Shown: positions 10,355 to 18,697 of the stretch, in pieces
Position numbering within the stretch: position 1 is the stretch's first letter
How the letters are laid out: every line of letters starts with the position of its first letter
NCBI RefSeq assembly: GCF_018070075.1
Contig: NZ_JAGPXE010000006.1
Location: 62,001-126,000 of the forward strand
Direction of reading: 5' to 3'
Origin: Saccharopolyspora endophytica
GTDB lineage: Bacteria > Actinomycetota > Actinomycetes > Mycobacteriales > Pseudonocardiaceae
DNA: 64,000 nucleotides
Notes under the pieces: generated by a model
The model's database searches: none
Told to the model about the DNA's origin: nothing
What the model saw: only the letters and a program-made list of their open reading frames with translations
Translations under genes and position numbers: made by a program

Positions 10355-11563
10355 GTGACCACGATCGTTCCGGCCCGCGCTCCCGCTCTCCGGGCGCTGA
10401 CCCTGTGCCTGCACCTGCTGGTGCTCGGCCTGCTCGTCCTGGCCGTCGGCCGGGCGCTGGCCGCCGATCGGCCGCACACCGGGCTCGTCATCGCCGCCGC
10501 GATCACCTGCGGCCTGGTCTACGCGGCCGGACCCGTGGTGCCGCGGGTGCGCCGGTCGCGCAAGGCCGCGGCGCTGTGGCTGGTGCTGGTGGGAGCCGCC
10601 TGGCTGGTGCTGCTGGCGCTGTCCGCCGACGGGGTGTGGCTGGCGTTCCCGCTGTACTTCCTGCAACTCCACCTGCTGCCGCGCCGCGCCGGACTGGTCG
10701 CCGTGGTGATCACGGCGGTGGTGGCGATCGCGGGGTACGGCGCGCACCAGGGGCAGTTCGGCCCCGCGATGGCCATCGGGCCCGCACTCGGCGCGGCGGT
10801 CGCGGTCGCCGTCGTGCGGGGCTACCAGACGCTGTACCGGGAGAGCGAGCAGCGCAGGCGTCTCATCCAGGAGCTCACCGAGACCCGCGCCGATCTCGCC
10901 GCGGCCCAGCACACCGCCGGGATGCTGGCCGAGCGCGAACGCCTGGCCCGCGAGATCCACGACACCGTCGCCCAGGGGCTGTCCAGCATCCAGCTGCTGC
11001 TGCGCGCCGCCGGGCGCGCGCTTCCCACCGCGCCCGACAACGCCGCCCGCTACGTCGACCAGGCGCGGCAGGCCGCGGCCGACGACCTCGCGGAGGTGCG
11101 CCGCATCGTCGCCGCGCTCACCCCGCCGACGCTGGAAGGCGCGACCCTGGCGGGTGCGCTGGAACGGCTGTGCGCCACCACCAGCACCCGGCACCACATC
11201 GCCGCGCGGTTCCACCTGGCCGGTGATCCCGTGCCGCTGCCGCCCTCGCACGAGGTCGCGCTGCTGCGCATCGTCCAGTCGGCGCTGGCCAACAGCGTCC
11301 ACCACGGCAAGGCCACTTCCGCCGAGGTGACCTTGAGCTACCTCGGTGACGAGATCGCCGTGGACGTCGTCGACGACGGGAACGGCTTCGACCCCGACCG
11401 GCTGCCCGCACCCGACCCCGAATCCGGCGGGTTCGGGCTGGCCGCCATGCGCGCTCGGGTGCGCGCGCTGGGCGGGACCTTCACCGTCGAATCGACTCCC
11501 GGCCACGGCTCCGCCCTGGCCGCGCACCTGCCCTTCGACACCGTTGCCGAGGCCCGTCCGTGA
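10355..11563 (+). CDS. Sensor histidine kinase, HisKA_3 (NarL-type) family
   Basis: 402 residues. The first 155 hold about five to six hydrophobic helices with very short loops, so it probably senses within the membrane. The dimerisation/phosphoacceptor segment REIHDTVAQGLSS follows, with H202 as the phosphorylated residue, then a HATPase_c domain with N-box SALANSVHHG, G1 DDGNGFD and G2 GGFGLAAMRAR. GTG 10355 lacks a ribosome site and is probably read from a leaderless mRNA. Its stop overlaps the response regulator's GTG. The divergent ABC pair is a likely target. Confidence 0.93.
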   Translation: MTTIVPARAPALRALTLCLHLLVLGLLVLAVGRALAADRPHTGLVIAAAITCGLVYAAGPVVPRVRRSRKAAALWLVLVGAAWLVLLALSADGVWLAFPLYFLQLHLLPRRAGLVAVVITAVVAIAGYGAHQGQFGPAMAIGPALGAAVAVAVVRGYQTLYRESEQRRRLIQELTETRADLAAAQHTAGMLAERERLAREIHDTVAQGLSSIQLLLRAAGRALPTAPDNAARYVDQARQAAADDLAEVRRIVAALTPPTLEGATLAGALERLCATTSTRHHIAARFHLAGDPVPLPPSHEVALLRIVQSALANSVHHGKATSAEVTLSYLGDEIAVDVVDDGNGFDPDRLPAPDPESGGFGLAAMRARVRALGGTFTVESTPGHGSALAAHLPFDTVAEARP

Positions 11564-12195
11564 CCGATCCCGAGATCCGCCTGCTGCTGGCCGATGACCA
11601 CCCCGTCGTGCGAGCCGGACTGCGCGCCGTGCTCGAGACCGAGGACGGCATGACCGTCGTGGGCGAAGCCGCCACGGCCGAAGAAGCCATCAGGATCGCC
11701 GCTGACGGCGGCATCGACGTGGTTCTGATGGATCTGCAGTTCCGCGACGGGATGAACGGCGCCGAGGCGACCGCCGCCATCACCGGCAAGCCCGGCGCGC
11801 CCCGCGTCCTGATCGTCACCACCTACGACACCGACGCCGACACGCTGCCCGCCATCGAGGCCGGCGCCACCGGCTACCTCCTCAAGGACGCCCCGCCCGA
11901 CGAGCTCGCGGCTGCAGTGCGCACCGCCGCCGCCGGGCGCACCACCCTCGCCCCGGCGGTCGCGGACCGGCTGATGAACCGGCTCCGAGTTCCCGGAACG
12001 ACGCTGACCAAGCGCGAAACCGAGGTCCTCACGCTGGTCGCCGACGGCTTGTCCAACCAGGCGATCGGCCGCCGCCTCTACCTCACCGAGGGCACCATCA
12101 AATCCCACCTGGCCCGCATCTACACCAAGCTCGGAGTCGACTCCCGCACCGCCGCGATCGCCTCCGCGACCCAGCTCGGTTTGATCCGCCGCTGA
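11560..12195 (+). CDS. LuxR/NarL-family response regulator
   Basis: 211 residues. The receiver domain has the acidic pair D12/D13 (LADDHP), phosphoacceptor D58 (VVLMDLQ), a conserved T in LIVTTYD and K in YLLKDAP. The C-terminal HTH reads LTKRETEVLTLVADGLSNQAIGRR... with IKSHLARIYTKLGV. GTG 11560 overlaps the kinase stop by 4 bases. It is the partner of the kinase and probably controls the divergent MacB-like transporter (inference from position). Confidence 0.94.
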   Translation: MTDPEIRLLLADDHPVVRAGLRAVLETEDGMTVVGEAATAEEAIRIAADGGIDVVLMDLQFRDGMNGAEATAAITGKPGAPRVLIVTTYDTDADTLPAIEAGATGYLLKDAPPDELAAAVRTAAAGRTTLAPAVADRLMNRLRVPGTTLTKRETEVLTLVADGLSNQAIGRRLYLTEGTIKSHLARIYTKLGVDSRTAAIASATQLGLIRR

Positions 12196-12368
12196 CGCGA
12201 AGGGTTTTCCGACGTCGTTGCGGCCTGAAGCGATGACCGTGACACGGCCGTGTGAATTGCCCGCCGTACGAGCACGGACGGGTGATCTCCGGTGGCTGTG
12301 CGCGACAGGGGTGGTTAGAACGTTCGGCAGCCGATCATTTCACTCTTCAGGAGACCTAGGAGTGTTTC

Positions 12369-13127
12369 GTGCCGAAGTCAAGACACCGGGCGCCCACCGC
12401 CTGCTTGCGCCAATGGATCGTCTGGGGAGTGGCAGCGCTGCTGGTCGCCGCCGCGTTCGCCTTCATCTCACCGCTCGGCGGCGGAACTCTGCCCCTCGTG
12501 TGGACCTTCCTGCTCGTCCTGCTGTGCTTCGCGACGGGTTCGCTGGCCAACGCGATGTTCCTGTCCCGGCCGCTGCGGCAGGGAGGGCACATGGTCTTCC
12601 CCGCGATCCGCGAACCCGAGGCGATCGAGCAGGCCCCGGCCGAGCCCATGAAGTCCCTGCCCGCCTCGGCCGGCCCCCGCACCGCGCGGTCCGAGGACGA
12701 CGCTCCCGCTTTCACGTCCTTCAGCGAGTCTGACGGCACCCTTGAGGTCACGGTGCTGATCTCCGGCAACGACGGGTCGGATCAGGCGGGCGGCGAACTC
12801 GCCGGCGCCGGCCTCGCCGACCTCAGCGAGGAGTACGTCGTCGAAGGCATCCCGGTCCAGAAGACCGGCGAGGACATCGCCGAGACGGAAATCCCTGCGG
12901 AGGAGGAAAGTTCGGACCCGTACCCGGGTGCGGTGAAGGCGAAGCCGAACGGCCAGTCCCCGCGCAGCGGCTACCGGATCAAGGGCAACACCCGGTCCAA
13001 GCGCTACCACACGATGCAGTCCCCCTACTACGAGCGCACCAAGGCCAGCGTCTGGTTCCGCTCCGCAGCGGACGCGGAACGAGCCGGCTTCTCAGCCTGG
13101 AACGCCAGGACCAAGAACTCCCTCTGA
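12369..13127 (+). CDS. Two-helix membrane protein with C-terminal sunset-like domain
   Basis: A 252-residue protein. Two hydrophobic helices (about 15-35 and 41-64) form a hairpin near the N-terminus; an acidic, probably disordered linker follows (about 75-200, with EEESSDPYPG). The last 45 residues contain GYRIKGNTRSKRYHTM and VWFRSAADAERAGFSAW. I recognise this as the short actinobacterial sunset domain, whose function is not established. GTG 12369 has AGGAG 8 bases upstream. There is no obvious operon partner. The linker codes for many Glu/Asp residues, like a cytosolic tether. Confidence 0.7.
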   Translation: MPKSRHRAPTACLRQWIVWGVAALLVAAAFAFISPLGGGTLPLVWTFLLVLLCFATGSLANAMFLSRPLRQGGHMVFPAIREPEAIEQAPAEPMKSLPASAGPRTARSEDDAPAFTSFSESDGTLEVTVLISGNDGSDQAGGELAGAGLADLSEEYVVEGIPVQKTGEDIAETEIPAEEESSDPYPGAVKAKPNGQSPRSGYRIKGNTRSKRYHTMQSPYYERTKASVWFRSAADAERAGFSAWNARTKNSL

Positions 13128-13137
13128 AACCCCGGAA

Positions 13138-13326
13138 TCAATGGTCGTCTTCGGTGGCTCCGGCAGGGTAGCCGCTGCTCTCCTTCCAGAGCTTGGGCCG
13201 CTTGCTGCCGGCGAACTCGTGGACGTACCCGCACCGGGCGCAGATCAGTCCCGTGGAGGACTCGTTCGCCCACGCGAGGTTCACCAGCTCGGTTGCGGTG
13301 GAGTTCGTGAGGTGTGCGTCGACCAA
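13138..13326 (-). CDS. Small protein with a CxxC zinc-ribbon-like motif
   Basis: A possible 62-residue protein with the segment STGLICARCGYVHEFAG followed by SKRPKLWKESSGYP. The CARC pair plus His suggests a metal-binding knuckle, though only one CxxC is present. The only start in frame is TTG 13326, without a good ribosome site, yet the same frame stays open upstream and codes plausible residues. The true start may therefore be missed, or this may be a remnant. It lies between the sunset-domain gene and the desaturase gene, on the desaturase strand. Confidence 0.4.
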   Translation of the reverse strand: MVDAHLTNSTATELVNLAWANESSTGLICARCGYVHEFAGSKRPKLWKESSGYPAGATEDDH

Positions 13327-13474
13327 AACGCAGAGATCGGCTGAAGCGGCGACGATACGGTTGGGGCGGGCTTGACCAGCGGCTGTTCGAGGTCGTTTCC
13401 GGTCGACCCGCTGGAGAGTTGCAACTCCACCAGGTCGCTGTGATGTCGCGTCGGCCTGATCTGGGGGACGTGCT

Positions 13475-14590
13475 TCAGCTCTGGTGCGACGTCGATGGGT
13501 GCCGCAGCGGGGCTCCGACGGCGTGCAGGTGTTGCAGCACCAGGGCGTAGGAGCGGAACAGGCCGCACTGGCTGTACGTGACTCCGCGGCTGGTGCAGAA
13601 GTGGTTCACCAGCTGCTGGGCGTGGCGCAGATTCGGCCGCGGCATGCTGGGGAAGAGGTGGTGCTCGATCTGGTAGTTCAGGCCACCGAGCAGGAAGTCC
13701 ACGAACCGTCCGCCGCGAACGTTGCGCGAGGTGAGGACCTGCTTGCGCAGGTAGTCCAGCTTCTGTCCCGCCGACAGCGTGGGCATGCCCTTGTGGTTGG
13801 GCGCGAAAGCGCAGCCCATGTACACGCCCCACAACCCCTGGTGCACCGCGATGAACACCAGCGCCTTGACCGGTGAGAGCACCAGGAACACCACGGCCAG
13901 GTAGGCCACCACGTGCGCGGCGAGCAGAACGGCTTCCACCCTGTGCGCCTTCACCTCCCGCTTCACCACGGCCCTGATGCTGTGGACGTGCAGGAGGAAT
14001 CCCTCCAGCAGCAGGAGGGGGAAGAACAAGAACGCCTGGTACTTGGCCATCCACCGGAAGACGCCGCGTTTGGTGCGGGACTGCTCGGCGGAGAACGCCA
14101 GCGCCGGGATCTCGAGGTCGGGGTCGGCGTCCTCGTGGTTCGGGTTGTTGTGGTGAAGCCGGTGCTTGCCGACCCACCACCCGTAACTGATCCCCGTCAT
14201 GCAACCGTGGATGAGCCCCACCAGGTCGTTGGCCCGCCGGGAGTGGAAGATCTGGCGATGTCCGGCGTCGTGGCCGACGAACGCCAGCTGGGTGAACACT
14301 CCCGCGAGCACCGCCGCTGTGAAGATCTGCCACCAGGAATCACCCAGCAAGACGAACATCACCGCGCCGACCGCCAGCATCACGCCGTTGCCCGCCATCT
14401 TCGCCGCGTAGTACGTGCGCCGAAGATCCAGCAAACCACGTTGTTTGACCAATCGGACGAGCTCGGAGAAGTCGCTGCCGCGCCCCGAGCCCGGACCGGC
14501 CGGTTCCCCCGCGGTCTGCAAGACGTTCCCCGAGCCGCGCCGCCGGGGCCGCCGCGGTCCACCGGCAGCGGGCACTGCATCGGAATTCAT
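13475..14590 (-). CDS. Membrane fatty acid desaturase (front-end type)
   Basis: 371 residues. The three histidine boxes that bind the di-iron centre are intact: H107-D-A-G-H111, H143-R-L-H-H147 and Q307-I-E-H-H311. Glutamine in place of the first histidine of box three is typical of front-end and acyl-lipid/acyl-CoA desaturases. Hydrophobic helices lie at about 67-85, 88-105, 185-203 and 220-250. ATG 14590 has GGGGGG about 6 bases upstream. It introduces a double bond into membrane fatty acids, useful for cold or envelope adaptation. Electron donors are not encoded nearby. Confidence 0.9.
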   Translation of the reverse strand: MNSDAVPAAGGPRRPRRRGSGNVLQTAGEPAGPGSGRGSDFSELVRLVKQRGLLDLRRTYYAAKMAGNGVMLAVGAVMFVLLGDSWWQIFTAAVLAGVFTQLAFVGHDAGHRQIFHSRRANDLVGLIHGCMTGISYGWWVGKHRLHHNNPNHEDADPDLEIPALAFSAEQSRTKRGVFRWMAKYQAFLFFPLLLLEGFLLHVHSIRAVVKREVKAHRVEAVLLAAHVVAYLAVVFLVLSPVKALVFIAVHQGLWGVYMGCAFAPNHKGMPTLSAGQKLDYLRKQVLTSRNVRGGRFVDFLLGGLNYQIEHHLFPSMPRPNLRHAQQLVNHFCTSRGVTYSQCGLFRSYALVLQHLHAVGAPLRHPSTSHQS

Positions 14591-14915
14591 GATCGCCCCC
14601 CACCACTCCTCAGGCGCGTGCTGCCGAAGCAACCTCAGTGGTGTGCTCCGAGACTAACGCCGGTGAGAGGTCCCCGCAGGCACCTGCTCCTTCGAGGAAC
14701 ACGCCGAGAACCGCGAGCACACCGCCACCTCTGCCCACGCCCACCACAGAAGCGTCACCGGTGACCCACGAGCGCGGCCCCCATCCGCCGCAGGCGTCTC
14801 ACCGCGTGGAGGAAGCTGCGTTGCCGGACTGGAATCGGTTCAGCGGACGCATCATCCGTCAGCAGGTATGGCATCCAGCCATCAAGAGCGCACCTGCGAT
14901 GAAGGGGAGTGCGGG
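14591..14915. other. 325-bp gap with a 12-bp palindrome
   Basis: No supported gene lies between the desaturase start and the small gene at 14916. The stretch holds a perfect palindrome GTCACCGGTGAC at 14754-14765, which could be an operator for either divergent gene, and the AAGGGGAG ribosome site of the downstream gene. Open frames here have no convincing starts or protein-like composition. Confidence 0.5.
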
Positions 14916-15095
14916 ATGAAGCACCCCGAGGAGTACGCGCAATCGGCCGAGCAATGCCTGCAGCAGGCCAAGGAGCACTCGACCGATGAGATCCGGCAGG
15001 CCCGCCTGACCGAGGCCGCGATATGGGCACAACTCGCTCAGGCAGCCGCAACGGTCTACGCCACCAACCGCCGCGAAGGCGGCGAACCGGCCTGA
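14916..15095 (+). CDS. Small helical hypothetical protein (59 aa)
   Basis: ATG 14916 follows AAGGGGAG. The 59-residue product starts MKHPEEYAQSAEQCLQQAKE and is predicted to be two amphipathic helices with many Gln, Ala and Glu residues. It ends EGGEPA. No family was recognised with certainty; it resembles short actinobacterial stress or accessory proteins in composition. A hairpin 21 bases after the stop supports a discrete unit. Confidence 0.6.
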   Translation: MKHPEEYAQSAEQCLQQAKEHSTDEIRQARLTEAAIWAQLAQAAATVYATNRREGGEPA

Positions 15096-15116
15096 CCGGG
15101 CCGTTCCCACGAACGT

Positions 15117-15140
15117 CCCGACGCTTCATTCGGCGTCGGG
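15117..15140. terminator. Terminator hairpin between convergent small genes
   Basis: CCCGACGC (15117-15124) pairs perfectly with GCGTCGGG (15133-15140) across an 8-base loop. It sits between the + strand small gene and the - strand Asp23 gene. Confidence 0.65.
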
Positions 15141-15168
15141 CCTGCGGTCCGGCATCACACCCGGAGGG

Positions 15169-15720
15169 CTAATCGACGCGCGTCGGTGCCGCCGATCGCT
15201 GATCGTCTTCGCCGGGCAGGTGAACGTCGTTGACGGCGATGTTGACCTCGACCACGTCCAGGCCGGTCATGCGCTGCACCGCGGTGATGACGTTGGTTCG
15301 GATCGCCCGCGCGAGATCCATCAGCGCAGCGCCGTGCTCCACCACGATCTCCAGGTCGATGGCCGCCTGCGTTTCGCCGACTTCCACGACCACTCCGGAG
15401 GTTCGCGAGGCGCTCGCACCTGGAATCCGTTCCCGGATCGCGCCGAACGCGCGCTCCATGCCACCGCCCACGGCGTAAACGCCGAAGACCTCCTCGGTGG
15501 TGATGCGTGCGATCTGCTGCACCACCGTCGGGGCGATCGTCGTTTGCCCCCTTCGGTCTTGTCTCGCCGGTGCGGACTCACGGCGATGGACGGTCGCCGC
15601 CCCGCCGGCAGCAGTGGTCGACCAACCGGACTCGTCGCTGTCGATTTCCGTGCTTCGCGTTTCCCCAGGCCGCTCGACCACCGCTACCACGTCCCGTCCT
15701 CTACCGAGGTTCGATGCCAC
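15169..15720 (-). CDS. Asp23/Gls24 family envelope stress response protein
   Basis: 183 residues. The C-terminal 120 are a DUF322 (Asp23/Gls24) domain: TIAPTVVQQIARITTEEV, then GVYAVGGGMERAFG, then VGETQAAIDLEIVVEHGAAL and MTGLDVVEVNIAVNDVHLP. The first 60 residues are polar and variable. The family is abundant and often membrane-associated; it is linked to envelope or alkaline stress, with no known catalysis. GTG 15720 has only a weak GGGGT upstream, so the start is uncertain and a more internal start is possible. It is divergent from the TerC gene. Confidence 0.82.
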   Translation of the reverse strand: MASNLGRGRDVVAVVERPGETRSTEIDSDESGWSTTAAGGAATVHRRESAPARQDRRGQTTIAPTVVQQIARITTEEVFGVYAVGGGMERAFGAIRERIPGASASRTSGVVVEVGETQAAIDLEIVVEHGAALMDLARAIRTNVITAVQRMTGLDVVEVNIAVNDVHLPGEDDQRSAAPTRVD

Positions 15721-15963
15721 ACCCCATTAGAGGCGCGAGCTGCACTGCGCGCATCGACCCGACACTCGGACGAGCGACATGCGGAGCATCAGCGTTCCTG
15801 CGCGATCCTCGCGATCAAGCGCTGCGATGTGCGGTGGCGGCGTCGTGGAGCCGGTAGAGGTGCTGTGCTGGTAGCGGCCGTTCTCGTTGAGGTCGCGCGG
15901 GGCGAGCGTGAATTCGTCGTGCCTTCGGATGGCAGGCTCACCGAAGGTGGGCTGATACTGCGG
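15721..15963. other. Divergent promoter region between Asp23 and TerC genes
   Basis: About 240 bases without a supported gene, followed by the riboswitch. A weak promoter-like pair, TTGAGG and TGAATT 16 bases apart, is centred near 15900 on the + strand and could drive the TerC leader. The long open frame crossing this region toward TerC has no protein-like composition here. Confidence 0.35.
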
Positions 15964-15964
15964 T

Positions 15965-16057
15965 GGAGGGGAGTACTTCCCAAGCGCCTGCCTGGTCAGG
16001 ACGGACATTCGCTGGTGTCCCCGGGAGGCGGCCCCGCGCGGGCGAAGGAGACCTCGG
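15965..16057 (+). ncRNA. Candidate yybP-ykoY (Mn2+) riboswitch upstream of TerC
   Basis: The leader has the hallmark 5' element GGGGAGTA (15968-15975) directly after the P1 strand GAGG (15966-15969). Its 3' end has AGA followed by CCTC (16052-16055), which pairs with GAGG, as in known yybP-ykoY RNAs where GGAGUA and AGAC flank P1. Two further hairpins lie between: CCTG/CAGG and GGACA/TGTCC. The ribosome site AAGGAG (16045-16050) sits inside the 3' arm, so Mn2+ binding would probably control translation. TerC/Alx genes are classic partners of this riboswitch. Confidence 0.72.
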
Positions 16058-16059
16058 AC

Positions 16060-17076
16060 GTGACGATGTTCGAGGAGACGCCCGTGTTCGTTCTCGCCGC
16101 TTCGTCGGATTCGATCGGCTCGCCCTTGTTGTGGGGCGCCAGCATCGCCGGACTGATCGTCCTGGTGGTCGCCGACTTCATGGTCACCCGTCGCCCGCAC
16201 TCGGTCTCGATGGGTGAGGCCGTGGGCTGGTCGGTCTTCTACCTCGCGCTGCCGCTGGTGTTCACCCTGGCGCTGTGGGCCGCCTTCGGCGGTGTCCAGG
16301 CGGTGGAGTTCATCACCGGCTTCGTGGTGGAGAAGTCCTTGTCCGTGGACAACCTGTTCGTGTTCATGCTGTTGCTGGCCGGCTTCGCCGTACCGGCGGA
16401 TGTGCAGCAGCGCGTGCTGCTCTTCGGGATCGTCGGCGCGCTGGTGCTGCGCGGTGTCTTCATCGCCGCGGGTGCCGCCCTGCTGCAGGCCGGTACCTGG
16501 GCGTTTCTGGTGTTCGGCGGAATTCTCTTCGTCACCGCCGTCAAGATCATGCACGAAGCGCTCACCGGGGCCGAGTACGCACGCGACGTGTCGCAGATGC
16601 GCTCGGTACGACTTCTGCGGTGGGCGATGCCGGTCACCGATGATTACCGCGGCACCCGGTTGACGGTCCGCGAGGGTGGACGGCGAGCCCTGACCCCGTT
16701 CACGATCGTGGTCGTCGCGGTGTTCGCCACCGATGTGGTCTTCGCCGTCGATTCCGTTCCCGCGGTCTACGGGGTCACCGATGACCCGTACCTGGTGTTC
16801 GCGACCAACGCGTTCGCCCTGCTGGGTCTTCGCGCCCTGTACTTCGTGCTCCACGCCGCCCTGGCCAAGTTGACCTACCTCAACCACGGCCTCGCGATCA
16901 TCCTCGCGTTCATCGGCGCAAAACTGGTGCTGCACTGGGCCCACGGAATCTGGCCCGCAGTACCCGAGATCCCGACTCCGATCTCCCTCGGCGTCATCGT
17001 GCTGATCTTGGCGACCGTCACGCTGACGAGCCTGCGCGTTCGCGGCGACGCCGAGAAACCCGCACCCGGGAGCTGA
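16060..17076 (+). CDS. TerC/Alx family membrane protein, likely Mn2+ exporter
   Basis: 338 residues with about nine transmembrane helices. The TerC family core is clear: EKSLSVDNLFVFMLL near residue 95 and ATDVVFAVDSVPAVYGVT near 225, with the paired acidic residues in helices thought to bind metal. Alx and TerC proteins export Mn2+ or help load metals into secreted enzymes. GTG 16060 and ATG 16066 share AAGGAG; GTG has the better spacing. The long frame upstream belongs to the leader, which looks like a Mn2+ riboswitch, so expression should rise with Mn2+. Confidence 0.9.
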   Translation: MTMFEETPVFVLAASSDSIGSPLLWGASIAGLIVLVVADFMVTRRPHSVSMGEAVGWSVFYLALPLVFTLALWAAFGGVQAVEFITGFVVEKSLSVDNLFVFMLLLAGFAVPADVQQRVLLFGIVGALVLRGVFIAAGAALLQAGTWAFLVFGGILFVTAVKIMHEALTGAEYARDVSQMRSVRLLRWAMPVTDDYRGTRLTVREGGRRALTPFTIVVVAVFATDVVFAVDSVPAVYGVTDDPYLVFATNAFALLGLRALYFVLHAALAKLTYLNHGLAIILAFIGAKLVLHWAHGIWPAVPEIPTPISLGVIVLILATVTLTSLRVRGDAEKPAPGS

Positions 17077-17078
17077 CC

Positions 17079-17192
17079 ATGCTCACCGAAACCCTCGTCG
17101 AACTCGGCACGACCGCACTCATCCTGGCGGCGCTGGTGATCACCTGCGCCGTCCTCCTGGACGCCCGCCCGCCAAGGGGGCCCCACAGGTGA
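17079..17192 (+). CDS. Small single-helix membrane protein (37 aa)
   Basis: ATG 17079 is two bases after the TerC stop. The 37-residue product is one hydrophobic helix (LGTTALILAALVITCAVLL) flanked by an acidic N-terminus and the basic tail RPPRGPHR, so it would span the membrane with its tail inside. There is no clear ribosome site, so it depends on coupling to TerC. It may be a small partner of the transporter (inference). Confidence 0.45.
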   Translation: MLTETLVELGTTALILAALVITCAVLLDARPPRGPHR

Positions 17193-17241
17193 CACGCACA
17201 CCTCTTCCACAGCTCGATCTTGGCGAGGAGGCGGACGCGAA

Positions 17242-17275
17242 GGGCGGGGACATCCGTTGCGGGGTGTCTCCGCCC
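17242..17275. terminator. Terminator hairpin between TerC unit and reductase gene
   Basis: GGGCGGGGACA (17242-17252) pairs with TGTCTCCGCCC (17265-17275) with one G-U pair and a 12-base loop, between convergent transcription units. Confidence 0.65.
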
Positions 17276-17286
17276 TCCTCGTGGGG

Positions 17287-18033
17287 TCACATGTACAGGG
17301 CGCGGCTCAGGCGGACGCCCCACTCGGGGCCGGGGTTGGTCTTGGGGTCGCCGACCCGTTCCATGATCACGGCGACGGCGAGGTCGCGCCGCTTCGGCGC
17401 CCGCTCCGCGTCGGCCGTGGCCAGGGCGTCGGGCATCTCGTCGCTGGTGAGGTCGGTGCAGTAGCAGGGCGTGCCCGGCTGCTGCCGCCAGGAGTCCGCG
17501 AGTGAACCCGCGTCGAAACCGTCGAAACCGGTGTCGTCGACCAGCTTCATCCCGATCTCGCGGTCCCGCTGCTCGTCGGCGGCGACCGGGATCGCGATGC
17601 GCCCGGGAGTGCCGGCCGGTGTTCCGTGGTGGACCAGGGACCCGGAACCGATCGCGTTCCACGCCTTGACGAGGGGACGTCCCAATCGCTCTGCGACCCA
17701 CAGGCTTTCCACCTGGCCGGCCTCGATCGCCTCGTTCTTCTCGTCGCGGGACGGGTAGTAGTTCGAGGTGTCGATGAGGACCGCGTCCGACGGGGCCTCG
17801 GCGATGACCGGCGCCAGCTGCGGGATGCGGTTGAGCGGGATCGAGAGGATGACGGCCTCGGCGTCGGCCACGGCCTCCGCTGCGGTGACCGCTCGTGCTC
17901 CGGTGGAGAGCACGTCGGCCTCGATCGTCTCCGGCCCGCGCGAGTTGGCCACCTTCACGTCATGTCCGGCCGCGCTCAACTTCTGAGCCAGGGTCTTGCC
18001 GATGTGGCCAACGCCGATGATGCCGATCTTCAT
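17287..18033 (-). CDS. F420-dependent NADP reductase-like oxidoreductase
   Basis: 248 residues with an N-terminal Rossmann fold: KIGIIGVGHIGKTLAQ, then VKVANSRGPE, whose SRGP resembles the NADP 2'-phosphate site of F420H2:NADP oxidoreductases (NADP_F420 family). VILSIPLNRI and LIDTSNYYP also fit. The C-terminal part, with the WRQQPGTPCYC segment, is less conserved. The real substrate may be another small molecule. It lies 40 bases downstream of a TetR repressor gene on the same strand, probably in one autoregulated operon. Confidence 0.8.
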   Translation of the reverse strand: MKIGIIGVGHIGKTLAQKLSAAGHDVKVANSRGPETIEADVLSTGARAVTAAEAVADAEAVILSIPLNRIPQLAPVIAEAPSDAVLIDTSNYYPSRDEKNEAIEAGQVESLWVAERLGRPLVKAWNAIGSGSLVHHGTPAGTPGRIAIPVAADEQRDREIGMKLVDDTGFDGFDAGSLADSWRQQPGTPCYCTDLTSDEMPDALATADAERAPKRRDLAVAVIMERVGDPKTNPGPEWGVRLSRALYM

Positions 18034-18073
18034 CGTGAATCTTCTTCCTAGGATTGATACCGGGCCGGATCAG

Positions 18074-18664
18074 CTAGTGATCTGACTCGCGGTAACCGTT
18101 TTCGATGAGGTCGCGGAGGCGTTCCAGGGATTCCTGGTCAGGCGAGGCGGTGCTCATGGTCCACGCGACCGACACCGCTGCGAGGAACAGGTCGTAGCCG
18201 GTCACCGAGTCCCGGACGTGCCCGGCCCGCTGCGCGGAGCGGACGTAGTCGTCGGTGGCGCCGATGAGGATGTGGCACGGGACGGTGAGCGGGTTGTCGG
18301 CGTCCTGCGCCCTGGCCGCCGCCATGAGCGGTTCGGGCAGACCGCTGAAGGAGCTGAAGTAGTCCTCCATCGCCCGCAGCCACTGCCGCAGCGCATCGGC
18401 GGGATCGTCGAGCCTGTCGATGTCGCTCCGGCGCTGTTCGAGCTCCTCCGAGCGGGTCTGCAGCACTGCCGCCAGCAGTGCCTCCCGGGTGGGGAAGTGG
18501 CGGTAGAGCGTCCCGGGGCCGACGCCGGCGTCCTTGGCCACCGCTTCGAGGGAGGTGCCGACGCCGTGCTCCAGGAAGTGCCGCTGCGCGGCTTCCAGCA
18601 ACGCGGCCCGATTGCGCTGGACGTCGGACCGCGGCTTGCGCTCCTGCTTGCCCACCGGGCCCAT
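18074..18664 (-). CDS. TetR-family repressor, autoregulated
   Basis: 196 residues. The N-terminal HTH reads LLEAAQRHFLEHGVGTSLEAVAKDAGVGPGTLYRHFPTREALL, standard for TetR. The C-terminal ligand domain is variable. ATG 18664 is preferred over upstream ATG/GTG codons because GGAGGA lies just before it. Its promoter (-35 TTGACC, -10 TAGTGT, 17-base spacer) carries two near-identical palindromes, one in the spacer and one after the -10 box, so it almost certainly represses itself and the reductase gene downstream. Confidence 0.92.
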   Translation of the reverse strand: MGPVGKQERKPRSDVQRNRAALLEAAQRHFLEHGVGTSLEAVAKDAGVGPGTLYRHFPTREALLAAVLQTRSEELEQRRSDIDRLDDPADALRQWLRAMEDYFSSFSGLPEPLMAAARAQDADNPLTVPCHILIGATDDYVRSAQRAGHVRDSVTGYDLFLAAVSVAWTMSTASPDQESLERLRDLIENGYRESDH

Positions 18665-18697
18665 GGTTTCCTCCCACATCACGCGGCACCCCTGAAC

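Noticed and set aside
14755..15129. 124-residue - strand frame between the desaturase and Asp23 genes
   Set aside because: It is Arg/Pro-rich, overlaps a better-supported small + strand gene and lacks a convincing ribosome site.
15220..16059. Upstream extension of the TerC frame to a 618-residue protein
   Set aside because: The upstream part is not protein-like and covers the riboswitch; TerC proteins start near residue 1 of the 338-residue form.
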